NCBI RefSeq assembly: GCF_005937185.1
Contig: NZ_VCNI01000001.1
Span: 864,657-928,656, forward strand
DNA: 64,000 nucleotides
DNA from: Flagellimonas algicola
GTDB lineage: Bacteria > Bacteroidota > Bacteroidia > Flavobacteriales > Flavobacteriaceae
Direction: 5' to 3'
The notes beneath the pieces were generated by a model, which was not told the DNA's origin, did no database searches, and saw only the letters and a program-made list of their open reading frames with translations. The position numbers were made by a program, and so were the translations under genes. This document shows positions 17,933 to 26,444 of this stretch, piece by piece (the stretch's first letter is position 1; each line of letters starts with the position of its first letter).

Positions 17933-19666
17933 TTACTTTAATCGAATATCTGATACTGAGGCTCCGGATGGAATCATTGGAAATACGTTGTCTTCCTTCT
18001 CTACTCTAACCTCCAAGAAATATGGGTCTTTGGATGTAATCATTTCCTCAACAGCATCTTTTAAGTCCGAACGCTCCGTAACCCTTCTGGATTTGATGTG
18101 GTAACCTTCCGCAATCTTCACAAAATCCGGATTGGTCATCACCGTTGATGCATATCTACTTTCAAAGAAAAGTTCTTGCCACTGGCGAACCATTCCCAAG
18201 TGATCATTGTTCAATACCACAATCTTTACCGGAACATTATGTTGAAAGATCACACCGAGTTCCTGAATGGTCATCTGGTATCCTCCATCCCCAATAATGG
18301 CCACCACCTCACGGTCCATGGCGCCCATTTTGGCTCCAATGGCAGCTGGCAACGCAAAACCCATGGTTCCAAGACCACCGGAGGTGACATTACTTTTGGA
18401 CTGCTTGAATTTAGCGTACCTGCAAGCAATCATTTGATGCTGTCCCACGTCGGTGACCACCACGGCTTTATGGCCAGAGGCCTTGTTGATTTGCTCAATG
18501 ACCTCACCCATGGTAAGACCTTCTTTGGTAGGTTCTATATCTTTTTTGATAACGGTATCGTATTCAATCTGATATTTTTTATCAAATTCCGCCAACCATT
18601 CTTTGTGCTCATTTTTATTGATAAGCGGTAGCAACAAATCCAGCGTTTGCTTGGCGTTACCTAAAACCGCTATATCTGCATTTACATTTTTGTTGATTTC
18701 GGCAGGATCTATTTCAAAGTGTATCACCTTGGCTTGTTTGGCATAGGTGTCCAAACTGCCTGTAACCCTATCGTCAAAACGCATTCCTATTGCAATAAGC
18801 ACATCGCATTCATTGGTCAATACATTGGGGCCATAATTTCCGTGCATACCCACCATACCCACATTCAGCGGATGGTCGGTGTCCATTGCGGAAAGTCCCA
18901 GTACAGTCCAAGCTGCGGGAATTCCAGCTTTTTCGACCAAAGCCTTTAATTCTTCCTCTGCATGGCCTAAAATAACCCCTTGTCCAAATACGATATAGGG
19001 CTTTTTTGCACTGTTGATCATTTCCGCGGCAGCCTCAATAGCTTTTAAATCCGGTTTGTGCACCGGTTTGTAACTGCGGACCCCTGTACATTTTTCATAC
19101 ACAAAATCCAGTTCATCAAATTGCGCGTTTTTGGTGATATCCACCAACACCGGACCTGGCCTACCCGACCGAGCTATATAGAAAGCCTTGGCCATAATCT
19201 CAGGAATCTCACTGGCTTTGGTCACTTGATAATTCCACTTCGTAACTGGAGTTGAGATACCTACAATGTCAGTTTCTTGAAACGCGTCAGATCCCAACAA
19301 ATGTCTGGGTACTTGCCCCGTTATACATACCATTGGTGTGGAATCAATTTGAGCATCAGCTATACCAGTAACTAGATTTGTTGCTCCAGGGCCAGATGTA
19401 GCCATCGCTACACCAACCTTACCGGTAACTCTTGCATACCCTTGAGCCGCATGTGTAGCTCCCTGTTCATGCCTGGTAAGAATATGGGTCAGTTTATCCT
19501 GAAATTTATAAAGCTCGTCATACACCGGCATGATTGCACCTCCAGGGTATCCATAAATCAAATCTACCCCTTCTGCCAAAAGACAATGTATAATGGCCTC
19601 GGCTCCACTTATGCGTATGGCCTTGGTTGTTTTGTTTTCTTTCTTTTTTAAAGTTTCCGTGCTCAT
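17933..19666 (-). CDS. ilvB: Acetolactate synthase large (catalytic) subunit
   Basis: TPP- and FAD-dependent enzyme that forms acetolactate or acetohydroxybutyrate, the first common branched-chain step. The catalytic Glu lies in TRHEQGATHAAQGYAR; the TPP/Mg motif runs GDGGYQMTIQELG to VLNNDHLGMVRQWQ. I start at the ATG of MSTETLKKKENK (577 residues); an ATG 31 codons upstream would add unusual residues and extend toward ilvD. It is 52 bp after ilvD and one base before the methyltransferase frame. Confidence 0.95.
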   Translation of the reverse strand: MSTETLKKKENKTTKAIRISGAEAIIHCLLAEGVDLIYGYPGGAIMPVYDELYKFQDKLTHILTRHEQGATHAAQGYARVTGKVGVAMATSGPGATNLVTGIADAQIDSTPMVCITGQVPRHLLGSDAFQETDIVGISTPVTKWNYQVTKASEIPEIMAKAFYIARSGRPGPVLVDITKNAQFDELDFVYEKCTGVRSYKPVHKPDLKAIEAAAEMINSAKKPYIVFGQGVILGHAEEELKALVEKAGIPAAWTVLGLSAMDTDHPLNVGMVGMHGNYGPNVLTNECDVLIAIGMRFDDRVTGSLDTYAKQAKVIHFEIDPAEINKNVNADIAVLGNAKQTLDLLLPLINKNEHKEWLAEFDKKYQIEYDTVIKKDIEPTKEGLTMGEVIEQINKASGHKAVVVTDVGQHQMIACRYAKFKQSKSNVTSGGLGTMGFALPAAIGAKMGAMDREVVAIIGDGGYQMTIQELGVIFQHNVPVKIVVLNNDHLGMVRQWQELFFESRYASTVMTNPDFVKIAEGYHIKSRRVTERSDLKDAVEEMITSKDPYFLEVRVEKEDNVFPMIPSGASVSDIRLK

Positions 19667-19718
19667 AATGTCAACTTTGAATGATGAGATTCCTGCATTG
19701 GCAGAAATGAAAATTTTT

Positions 19719-21398
19719 TTAATATTTATCCGTAACGCATCCCTCGGAAGCTGATGCAACAGATCTTGCGTACTTGTACAATATTCCTTTGGTAAATTTT
19801 AACGGTGGAGCTTGCCATTTGGCTCTTCTACTTTCCATTTCCTCATCTGAAATATTCAAGGTAATGGAATTGTCCAAGGCGCTAATGGTAATTAGATCAC
19901 CTGTCTTCACAAGAGCAATGGCCCCTCCCTCTTGGGCTTCTGGGGTGACGTGACCCACTACAAAACCATGGGTTCCTCCAGAAAAACGGCCATCGGTAAT
20001 CAATGCCACCGATTTTCCCAAACCTGCACCCATGATCATGGATGTTGGTTTTAGCATTTCGGGCATCCCTGGTCCTCCTTTGGGTCCTACATAGCGAATA
20101 ACGACTACATTTCCTTTTTCCACTTCACCTTTTGATATACCTTCATTGGCTTCGGGTTCACTATCATACACCACAGCTTTTCCTTCAAACTTTAAGCCCT
20201 CTTTCCCGGATATCTTTGCTACAGCGCCTTCTTCTGCCAAATTTCCTTTTAGTATTTGTAAGTTTCCTGAAGATTTCAAAGCCTTGTCCACGCTGTACAA
20301 CAAGTCTTGCTCCTCAAATTCCATGGCTTCAACATCTTCCAGGTTTTCAGCCAAGGTCTTACCGGTTACCGTCATACAGTCCCCATGCAAAAAGCCTTGT
20401 TCCAACAAGTACTTCATGATTTTTGGGGTTCCACCAATACCATGGACATCTTCCATTAGGTATTTTCCTGAAGGCTTTAGATCCCCAATAAGTGGTGTTC
20501 TATCGCTTATCCGTTGGAAATCCTCCAAAGTAAAATCAATATCAGCAGCATATGCAATGGCCAAATAATGCAATACCGCATTGGTGGATCCTCCCAGGGC
20601 GTTGACCAAGGTGATTGCATTTTCAATAGATTTTTTTGTAACGATATCTTTTGGTTTTAAATCGAGTTCCAAAAGATTTTTTATGGTTTGGGCAGTTCGT
20701 TCCGCCTCCGAAAGTTTGTTGGGATTGACTGCTGGAATAGATGAATTATAGGGTAAGGACATTCCCATGCATTCTATGGATGACGCCATAGTATTTGCCG
20801 TGTACATACCCCCACAGGCACCTGCCCCGGGAATTGCTCTTTTGATGATTTCCTTATATTCAGCTTCATCAATTTCCCCGGCAATTTTCTGTCCCAAAGC
20901 TTCAAATGCAGATACAATATTCAGCTTTCGACCTTTATAGTTTCCTGAAGCAACACTACCACCATATACCATAATGGAGGGTCTATTAAGCCGCAGCATA
21001 GCTATAATTGCCCCAGGCATGTTTTTATCACATCCAACAACACCGATCAATGCATCATAGGACATACCGTTCATGACAGTTTCCATTGAATCTGCAATGA
21101 TATCCCTGGAAGCCAACGAATATTTCATGCCCGGAGTTCCCATGGAGATACCATCGGATACTCCAATAGTACCGAACGTCAATCCCACTTGTCCTGTCTC
21201 GATAACATGCTTTTTTATTTCCTGTGCTATACTGTTCAAGTGCATGTTGCAGGGATTACCATCGTAGCCCGTACTACCAATGGCAATTTGCGCCTTTTTC
21301 ATATCCTCCTCCTTTAAACCTGTGGCATACAACATGGCCTGTGAAGCCGGTTGCGAAGGATTTTGGGTAACGTTCTTACTATGTTTGTTCAATTCCAT
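19719..21398 (-). CDS. ilvD: Dihydroxy-acid dehydratase
   Basis: Fe-S dehydratase that makes 2-oxoisovalerate and 2-oxo-3-methylvalerate. Three cluster cysteines are seen in [17 protein letters not shown] and [16 protein letters not shown]. The C-terminal [18 protein letters not shown] motif is also typical. At 559 residues it is complete. It is the promoter-proximal gene of the ilv operon (ilvD-ilvB-methyltransferase-ilvN-ilvC-ilvA). Confidence 0.96.
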   Translation of the reverse strand: MELNKHSKNVTQNPSQPASQAMLYATGLKEEDMKKAQIAIGSTGYDGNPCNMHLNSIAQEIKKHVIETGQVGLTFGTIGVSDGISMGTPGMKYSLASRDIIADSMETVMNGMSYDALIGVVGCDKNMPGAIIAMLRLNRPSIMVYGGSVASGNYKGRKLNIVSAFEALGQKIAGEIDEAEYKEIIKRAIPGAGACGGMYTANTMASSIECMGMSLPYNSSIPAVNPNKLSEAERTAQTIKNLLELDLKPKDIVTKKSIENAITLVNALGGSTNAVLHYLAIAYAADIDFTLEDFQRISDRTPLIGDLKPSGKYLMEDVHGIGGTPKIMKYLLEQGFLHGDCMTVTGKTLAENLEDVEAMEFEEQDLLYSVDKALKSSGNLQILKGNLAEEGAVAKISGKEGLKFEGKAVVYDSEPEANEGISKGEVEKGNVVVIRYVGPKGGPGMPEMLKPTSMIMGAGLGKSVALITDGRFSGGTHGFVVGHVTPEAQEGGAIALVKTGDLITISALDNSITLNISDEEMESRRAKWQAPPLKFTKGILYKYARSVASASEGCVTDKY

Positions 21399-21447
21399 TA
21401 TTAATTTTCTTTCAGATCGGGAATCTTGTTGAATTTACTATATCATT

Positions 21448-21455
21448 CAAAGATA
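21448..21455 (-). promoter_or_regulatory. Candidate -7 element of the ilv operon
   Basis: TATCTTTG on the - strand is a perfect match to the Bacteroidota -7 consensus TAnnTTTG, 50 bp before the ilvD ATG. The -33 TTG is not obvious at the usual distance. This predicts a leader of about 40 nt. Confidence 0.5.
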
Positions 21456-21591
21456 GATGTTTCAGAAACCCTATATTTTTAACAGTTTTACACCTTCTAA
21501 ATCCATTTAAAATAATATACCTTTATCTCTATGGAAATCAACACTTTAAGTTGATTTAAAATCCCATATCCATTTCTTTTTTGGACCATAA

Positions 21592-21626
21592 AAAAAGCCT
21601 GTATCTTTTATTGGATACAGGCTTTT
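21592..21626 (-). terminator. Strong hairpin terminator after pxpC
   Basis: The arms AAAAAGCCTGTATC and GATACAGGCTTTTT enclose a TTTTATTG loop, about 130 bp after the pxpC stop. The 14-bp stem with flanking A and T runs is a typical intrinsic terminator and insulates ilvD from the upstream operon. Confidence 0.85.
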
Positions 21627-21756
21627 TCTAAATCAATAGGACATCTGTATCACTCCATGGCTGGAATAATAATGACGACGCTATTAATTAGATTTTTTGC
21701 TTTCACAGTTCAAGAGTACAAAAATTTGTGATAAAAAACCAAATTCGAAATAAACT

Positions 21757-22596
21757 TTATAGTAGTTTAAATGAAATGGTGTCCCCAAATTTTTTCTGGG
21801 CCAACTGACAAATGGAATCCTCGGACAATTGCAAAATTCTTGGATAACCCCCCGTGGTTTGTCCATCTTTCATTAAGATAATCAATCTTCCAGCAGGAGT
21901 AAACTGCACCGTCCCAGGCATGGTTCCTGAAGTGAGCATGGAATGTTTATGACCTTGAATCAATTCTCCCAACTGATAGGCCATGCGGTTATTTTTTTCC
22001 GAAATGGAAAATGATTTCCCAAATAAAGAACCCAACTGGGCATCTGACAAAATAGAGAATTCAGGGCCCTTATAAACTTCCAGGGTTTCTTCTTCAAATT
22101 TCCTATCTACCTTCAGCCCTGAAATTGCAGGTTCGAATGAAACTGTTTCTTCATAAGCGACTGAGCTGCCATCCTTTAGACATTTATTGGGTGTAACCGG
22201 ATGGTATTGAGATCTACTGCCCATTACTATATCTGTTTGAATCCCACCTTTTATAGCTAAATAGGAGCGAAACCCCTTTTCCAGCCTGCCATAGGATAAG
22301 ATATCACCTTTGGTGACCTGAATCACCTGATAGTTACCTATAGGTTCGTTGTTGAGTGTAGGTGACAAAAAAGCTCCGGAAAGACAGATATATGTGGGAG
22401 CCTCGAATTGCAAAGTGGGCCCTGTCATTGTTATTTCCAAGAGGGCAGCCTCCTTGGGATTATCTAATAATTTGTTGGCTTTTGCCGCTGAATCGTTGTC
22501 CATGACACCAGAAACTGGAACACCAATATCTCTGTAGCCAAACCGGCCCACATCCTGAACCGTCATAAAGAAACCTGATTTGAGCACCTTAATCAT
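21757..22596 (-). CDS. pxpC: 5-oxoprolinase subunit PxpC (biotin-dependent carboxyltransferase-like fold)
   Basis: Subunit of the ATP-dependent 5-oxoprolinase that opens 5-oxoproline (pyroglutamate) to glutamate. The start MIKVLKSGFFMTVQDVGRFGYRDIG and the segments LSGAFLSPTLN and GTMPGTVQFTPAGRLIILMKDGQTTGG (read in parts) are characteristic of the KipA/PxpC group. Its ATG overlaps the pxpB stop by 8 bp, indicating coupling. At 279 residues it is a little short for the family (often near 290-310), but both ends look complete. Confidence 0.9.
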   Translation of the reverse strand: MIKVLKSGFFMTVQDVGRFGYRDIGVPVSGVMDNDSAAKANKLLDNPKEAALLEITMTGPTLQFEAPTYICLSGAFLSPTLNNEPIGNYQVIQVTKGDILSYGRLEKGFRSYLAIKGGIQTDIVMGSRSQYHPVTPNKCLKDGSSVAYEETVSFEPAISGLKVDRKFEEETLEVYKGPEFSILSDAQLGSLFGKSFSISEKNNRMAYQLGELIQGHKHSMLTSGTMPGTVQFTPAGRLIILMKDGQTTGGYPRILQLSEDSICQLAQKKFGDTISFKLL

Positions 22597-23323
22597 CCAA
22601 CGCTATTTTTTCAGGTTTGAAAATACCCACTTCGGCTTCTATTTTTTTCAGATTGTATTCAGCTCTGGAAATTTCCTTAAACTTGATTTTATCTCCCACG
22701 CTAACAAAACATGGCTCTTCCGCCTTCGGATTGAAAATTGGTGTGGGGCAGCTCCCAATAATGTTCCAACCCCCTGGCGAATCCTGTGGATAAATTCCGG
22801 TCTGTTTGCCCGCCAATCCCACGGAGCCTTGGGCCACATGCAAACGGGGTTCTTTTCTTCTTGGGATTTCCAATTCCTCTGGCAAACCGCCCAAGTACAT
22901 AAAACCCGGAAGAAATCCTAAACCATATACAATATACTCTTGGGCCGTGTGAAGTGTTATCAGTTGAGTTTGGGAAATTCCTAAAACCGTGGATACTTCA
23001 TCCAAATCAATACCCAAATCGGAGTCATAACAGACTGGTATCTTCCATAAAAATCGACCCCGTTTTTTTTTAATCTTTTTTTGGCCATTCTGGCAATCCA
23101 AAATCTGTTTTTCAACGGATTCAAAATCCACATCCGCGATGGAATTCACCATGGTCAAGGAGTTGTAAGCAATAGACATTTCCCACCCTGGAAGTTCCAT
23201 ACTTTTAAAACAATCCACAAATTCCAGAATTTCCCCTAATACGGATTCGCTTACCTCGCTTGGCCATTCAATAAGGATAGCCCTTTGTCCAAACGGTTTT
23301 ATACTGATGGGGAGTTTTTTCAC
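22589..23323 (-). CDS. pxpB: 5-oxoprolinase subunit PxpB
   Basis: KipI/PxpB-type subunit of 5-oxoprolinase. Recognisable segments are the N-terminal FGQRAILIEWP, the middle HTAQEYIVYGLGFLPGFMYL and the C-terminal VGLAGKQTGIYPQDSPGGW. The start codon is GTG, overlapping the pxpA stop (GTGA). In Bacillus the homologue KipI also inhibits a sporulation kinase, but no such partner is expected here. Length 244 residues, normal. Confidence 0.92.
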   Translation of the reverse strand: MKKLPISIKPFGQRAILIEWPSEVSESVLGEILEFVDCFKSMELPGWEMSIAYNSLTMVNSIADVDFESVEKQILDCQNGQKKIKKKRGRFLWKIPVCYDSDLGIDLDEVSTVLGISQTQLITLHTAQEYIVYGLGFLPGFMYLGGLPEELEIPRRKEPRLHVAQGSVGLAGKQTGIYPQDSPGGWNIIGSCPTPIFNPKAEEPCFVSVGDKIKFKEISRAEYNLKKIEAEVGIFKPEKIALDD

Positions 23324-24063
23324 TTTTGTATTTCCACCCCGTGTTGGGGCAATTGTTGTGAAAGATACGTTAATATTTGAAAAGCTGAAGGGGTGTCACC
23401 GTGAATGCAAATGGTTTGGGCCTCTATATCTGCGGTTTCTCCAGATATTGTCACAATTTTGCTCTTTTTTATGATGGGAAGCACTTGTTCCAGTACCTTG
23501 GTTGGGTCCTGAATCACTGCATTCGGTAATGTTCTGGACACTAGGCTTAGGTCCAAATTATAACTCCTGTCCCCAAAGGCCTCATAGTGTACTTCGTAGC
23601 CACTCTTCTGGGCAATGCTGGCCATAACAGAGCCAAATGGAGCATATAAAGGAACTTTTACCCCATATGCTTTTATCACATCCAAAAACAAACGGGCCAC
23701 TCGTTCATTTTTTGCCGATTCGTTGTATAACGCTCCGTGCGCTTTGATATGCTTAAGTTTAACAGATTCTTGACGCAGAATTTTTTCAAAATCCTGAAGT
23801 TGATTTAATATACTTTTATAAAGCTCTTCATCCGAAATGGTCATGGCCACCCTTCCAAAATTGGCCTTATCTGGGTATGAGGGATGCGCACCTACCTTTA
23901 TTCCATGTCTTTTGGCAAGTTTTACAACTTGGGTCATAGTGCTAATATCCCCAGCATGACCTCCGCAAGCAACATTACATGAGCTTATCAAGGGAAAAAT
24001 CATGGCTTCATTTCCCACACCTTCACCCACATCACAGTTAATATCTATTGCCCAATTTTTCAT
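23320..24063 (-). CDS. pxpA: 5-oxoprolinase subunit PxpA (LamB/YcsF family)
   Basis: The TIM-barrel-like subunit of 5-oxoprolinase. Typical motifs are DINCDVGEGVGNE at the N-terminus, SCNVACGGHAGD, GAHPSYPD, KAHGALYN and ICIHGDTPSA. At 247 residues it matches the family. Its ATG directly abuts the stop of the Nramp-like gene (TAAATG), and the gene overlaps pxpB, so all four are likely one operon that takes up and opens 5-oxoproline. Confidence 0.94.
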   Translation of the reverse strand: MKNWAIDINCDVGEGVGNEAMIFPLISSCNVACGGHAGDISTMTQVVKLAKRHGIKVGAHPSYPDKANFGRVAMTISDEELYKSILNQLQDFEKILRQESVKLKHIKAHGALYNESAKNERVARLFLDVIKAYGVKVPLYAPFGSVMASIAQKSGYEVHYEAFGDRSYNLDLSLVSRTLPNAVIQDPTKVLEQVLPIIKKSKIVTISGETADIEAQTICIHGDTPSAFQILTYLSQQLPQHGVEIQK

Positions 24064-25248
24064 TTATACCAGTCCAATAACTTTCATGATACTTTTAGCA
24101 CCCAAAAAAATAGAAAAAGTAATGATCGCAAACCCAATAATGTTTTGGAAGAGGCTGTTCGTATGCTTTCCCATTACGGATGTTCTATTTACTATCCAAA
24201 GCAGCAAGATTGCCATTATAGGTAACACCATTCCGTTTGCAACTTGCGCAAATTGAATAACCTGAATGGGTTTGATATCAAAGGACAAGAAGAATACCCC
24301 CAAAAAGAGAATGACCATCCAAACCATTTTGAATCTTTTATCCTGCATACCCTTCCAACCCAAACAGCTGTTAGCTACAAATGCTGCCGCCAATGGAGCT
24401 GTAATTGCAGAAGTGACTCCCGCGGCCAAAAGCCCACAAGCAATGAAGTAAATAGCACTTTTCCCAAAGAGTGGTTCCAGCCCAACAGCCAAATCCATTG
24501 CATTTCTAACATCCTCCAAAGGAGCCGAGGCTGCGGTTATTAGAATGGCCATGGAAACCAAACCGCCCAAACCTATGGAAATCACAGTATCCCATTTAAC
24601 CGCTTTCAACTCATCTTTTGATTTCCATTTCTCCTTGACCAACGATGCATGAAGGAACAGATTATAGGGCACAACCGTAGTCCCCACAAGGGCTACCACA
24701 GTCAAAATGCCCCCCTCGGGCAGGTTGGGGACGAACAAATTCTTACCAATGTCCAAAAGGGAAGGCTTGGTCAAGATTGCTGCTATTAAAAAACACAACC
24801 CCATGAATCCTACAAGTCCCGCAAACACTTTTTCCAACGTTTTGTAACCGCTAAACCAGAGCAGAACAAAAGCCATGGCACCAATAAGCAGAGGATAAAA
24901 CCGTGAAGGACCAAAAAGTCCCTCCAGGCCCAGGGTGGCTCCACCAATGTTTCCAGCTTCATACGCTGCATTTCCAACCAAAATGGCCAACAAAACCAGG
25001 GCAATTACCAAATGCTTTACCCATTTGATCCCTATTTGCTCCTTTACCACATCCATAAGTCCCTTTTGGGTAAACACGCCAATTCTACCGGACATTTCCT
25101 GTAAAATTATGGTAGCTATCACCGATACCAGTACCGCCCAAAGCATGCTGTAGCCGAAATGCACCCCAGCAAGGGTACACACCGTAATGGTTCCGGGGCC
25201 CACAAAGGCCGCCGCAACAAGTATTCCAGGTCCTATTTTTTTGAACAT
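24064..25248 (-). CDS. Nramp-superfamily membrane transporter lacking canonical metal ligands
   Basis: A protein of 394 residues with about 11 hydrophobic segments and the Nramp opening GPGILVAAAFVGPGT. In metal-transporting Nramps TM1 carries D-P-G-N and TM6 carries M-P-H. Here the matching residues are G17-P-G-T20 and V193-P-Y195, so the ion-binding Asp, Asn, Met and His are all absent. The fold is Nramp, but Mn/Fe transport by the usual site is unlikely. It is the first gene of the pxp operon; a related Nramp-like gene (ycsG) sits beside ycsF/pxpA in Bacillus. An organic substrate such as 5-oxoproline is an inference from that pairing. Confidence 0.85.
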   Translation of the reverse strand: MFKKIGPGILVAAAFVGPGTITVCTLAGVHFGYSMLWAVLVSVIATIILQEMSGRIGVFTQKGLMDVVKEQIGIKWVKHLVIALVLLAILVGNAAYEAGNIGGATLGLEGLFGPSRFYPLLIGAMAFVLLWFSGYKTLEKVFAGLVGFMGLCFLIAAILTKPSLLDIGKNLFVPNLPEGGILTVVALVGTTVVPYNLFLHASLVKEKWKSKDELKAVKWDTVISIGLGGLVSMAILITAASAPLEDVRNAMDLAVGLEPLFGKSAIYFIACGLLAAGVTSAITAPLAAAFVANSCLGWKGMQDKRFKMVWMVILFLGVFFLSFDIKPIQVIQFAQVANGMVLPIMAILLLWIVNRTSVMGKHTNSLFQNIIGFAIITFSIFLGAKSIMKVIGLV

Positions 25249-25285
25249 AAACGGGTTTGATTATTGGTTTTCAAAATAAGTAGAA

Positions 25286-25334
25286 TTCATCAGAAAGATG
25301 CATTTCATCCAAAAAAATGCATTTCATCTAAAAA
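25286..25334 (-). promoter_or_regulatory. 19-bp iterons upstream of the nramp-pxp operon
   Basis: Two 18-nt direct repeats, ATGCATTTCATC[C/T]AAAAA (25298-25315 and 25317-25334), lie with a 19-bp period. A weaker third TTCATC-NN-AAA copy lies at 25286. They sit 38-86 bp before the transporter ATG. Same-face spacing of about two helical turns fits a cooperative regulator-binding site. No matching regulator gene is adjacent. Confidence 0.5.
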
Positions 25335-25429
25335 TGGCATGTTTTACATCGATTTTGTATACGATTATAAAAATCTTGAAGTTATAATAATCCCAAATCA
25401 AATAATTGACCTAAACTTAACCGATACTC

Positions 25430-25873
25430 ATGATCTGTAAAGACTGTGGTAAAGAAATTGGACATGAGCAGCATTTAGCGTCCACCGAATCCCTAGGTGT
25501 TGCGCTATGCGAGCGTCATTCCAAACTTATCAAGAAAATTATCTTAAACAACAATACCCCCGTTGAAGCTATTCATCTTTTCTATGCTTTAAAAGAAGCA
25601 GGCGCCCATCCGATGTTGGAATGGTGGGATGGAAAAAAATCAGTGGACTTAGCGATATCCCGAGTAAAACTGAATATTGAAATCGATAAGGATTACGACA
25701 CAATAACTCATGAACAGGCCATTAGCGACCTAGAGGAAGCCATGCATTCCTTTAAAAATGGATTTACTACGATACGGATACCACACTTGGCCATTAAGTA
25801 CTATTTGGAGGATACGGTTCAAAATATCCTGGGAATCATTGATGGACTAAAGGCCAACATCAAAGTTATCTAG
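25430..25873 (+). CDS. Small protein with CxxC-CxxH zinc ribbon and nuclease-like core
   Basis: 147 residues, not a family I can name. The N-terminus has C3-x2-C6 and C27-x2-H30, a likely zinc knuckle. The rest carries E64, D73 (VDLAI), E84 and D86 (LNIEID), then DLEEAMHSFKNGFTTIRIPH. This E/D pattern followed by a strand and an R-I-P segment resembles the DUF559/Vsr-type fold of the PD-(D/E)xK superfamily, but the usual G after the ExD is replaced by K. DNA or RNA processing is an inference only. It ends with a 4-bp convergent overlap with the cupin gene. Confidence 0.6.
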   Translation: MICKDCGKEIGHEQHLASTESLGVALCERHSKLIKKIILNNNTPVEAIHLFYALKEAGAHPMLEWWDGKKSVDLAISRVKLNIEIDKDYDTITHEQAISDLEEAMHSFKNGFTTIRIPHLAIKYYLEDTVQNILGIIDGLKANIKVI

Positions 25874-26280
25874 TTTGAATAAGCAGGCTTCCAGTCTGTA
25901 TTGATCTCTTTGTATTCCAACACATTGATGGCAATGGTTCTATCTCCAATGTTTTCAAGATCATTGGTGTAGTTTTTTCCCCTGAACTCCCAATATTCGG
26001 TATCCCCTGGTTCTAACTTGACCATACTAATTTTACCATTACCATGACGGGTAAGAGCCAGTCCTCCCGTAACGCAAACCCAATTGTAATTGACGTTGTG
26101 CTTTCTAAAAGGAAGTCTTTCGCCGGGTTCCAATCGTATGTCCCATAACTTCACGGTCTCATTTTCGAATACCAATCGATCACCAAGAGATTCCCTGACA
26201 TCATTATGGAGAAGTTCATCTATCATTTTTTGGTCCCAAGGATCAAAGTTGCCCACGGGATTCAATTCCACACACTGCAT
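25870..26280 (-). CDS. Cupin-domain protein
   Basis: A 136-residue single-domain cupin. A conserved-looking barrel runs from VKLWDIRLEPGERLPFRKH through VTGGLALTRH to LEPGDTEYWEF. The first cupin motif keeps H in FRKHNVNYNW but lacks the second His and the Glu, so a full metal site is not evident. It lies downstream of the flavin monooxygenase on the same strand (164-bp gap), which may reflect a shared pathway. Substrate unknown. Confidence 0.7.
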   Translation of the reverse strand: MQCVELNPVGNFDPWDQKMIDELLHNDVRESLGDRLVFENETVKLWDIRLEPGERLPFRKHNVNYNWVCVTGGLALTRHGNGKISMVKLEPGDTEYWEFRGKNYTNDLENIGDRTIAINVLEYKEINTDWKPAYSN

Positions 26281-26444
26281 AGCTCAATTTTCTTAAAACG
26301 GGCGCAAAATTACGGCCTATTCTTGTCAGAAAATAGGATTGATGTAGGATTTAACTTATTCTTTAGAAGAAAAAGATTTTTTTAGCTCTTTTTTTAGAGC
26401 ATTGACCTACAGCTGTTTAAAAAAGTAGATTATGAATAGCGATG

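Larger units (their letters stand above)
21399..21756. other. 358-bp spacer holding the ilv promoter and the pxp terminator
   Basis: AT-rich region between pxpC and ilvD, both on the - strand. It carries the strong hairpin that ends the pxp operon and a TAnnTTTG element for ilvD, both listed separately. No amino-acid-rich leader frame is seen in the short predicted ilvD leader. Confidence 0.6.

Noticed and set aside
19667..19759. 31-residue N-terminal extension of IlvB
   Set aside because: The internal ATG (MSTETLKKKEN) gives the expected family start; the extension reaches toward ilvD and does not look conserved.
21592..21626. Hairpin upstream of ilvD as an ilv attenuator
   Set aside because: It lies about 140 bp upstream of the predicted ilvD -7 element and just after the pxpC stop, so a pxp terminator explains it better.
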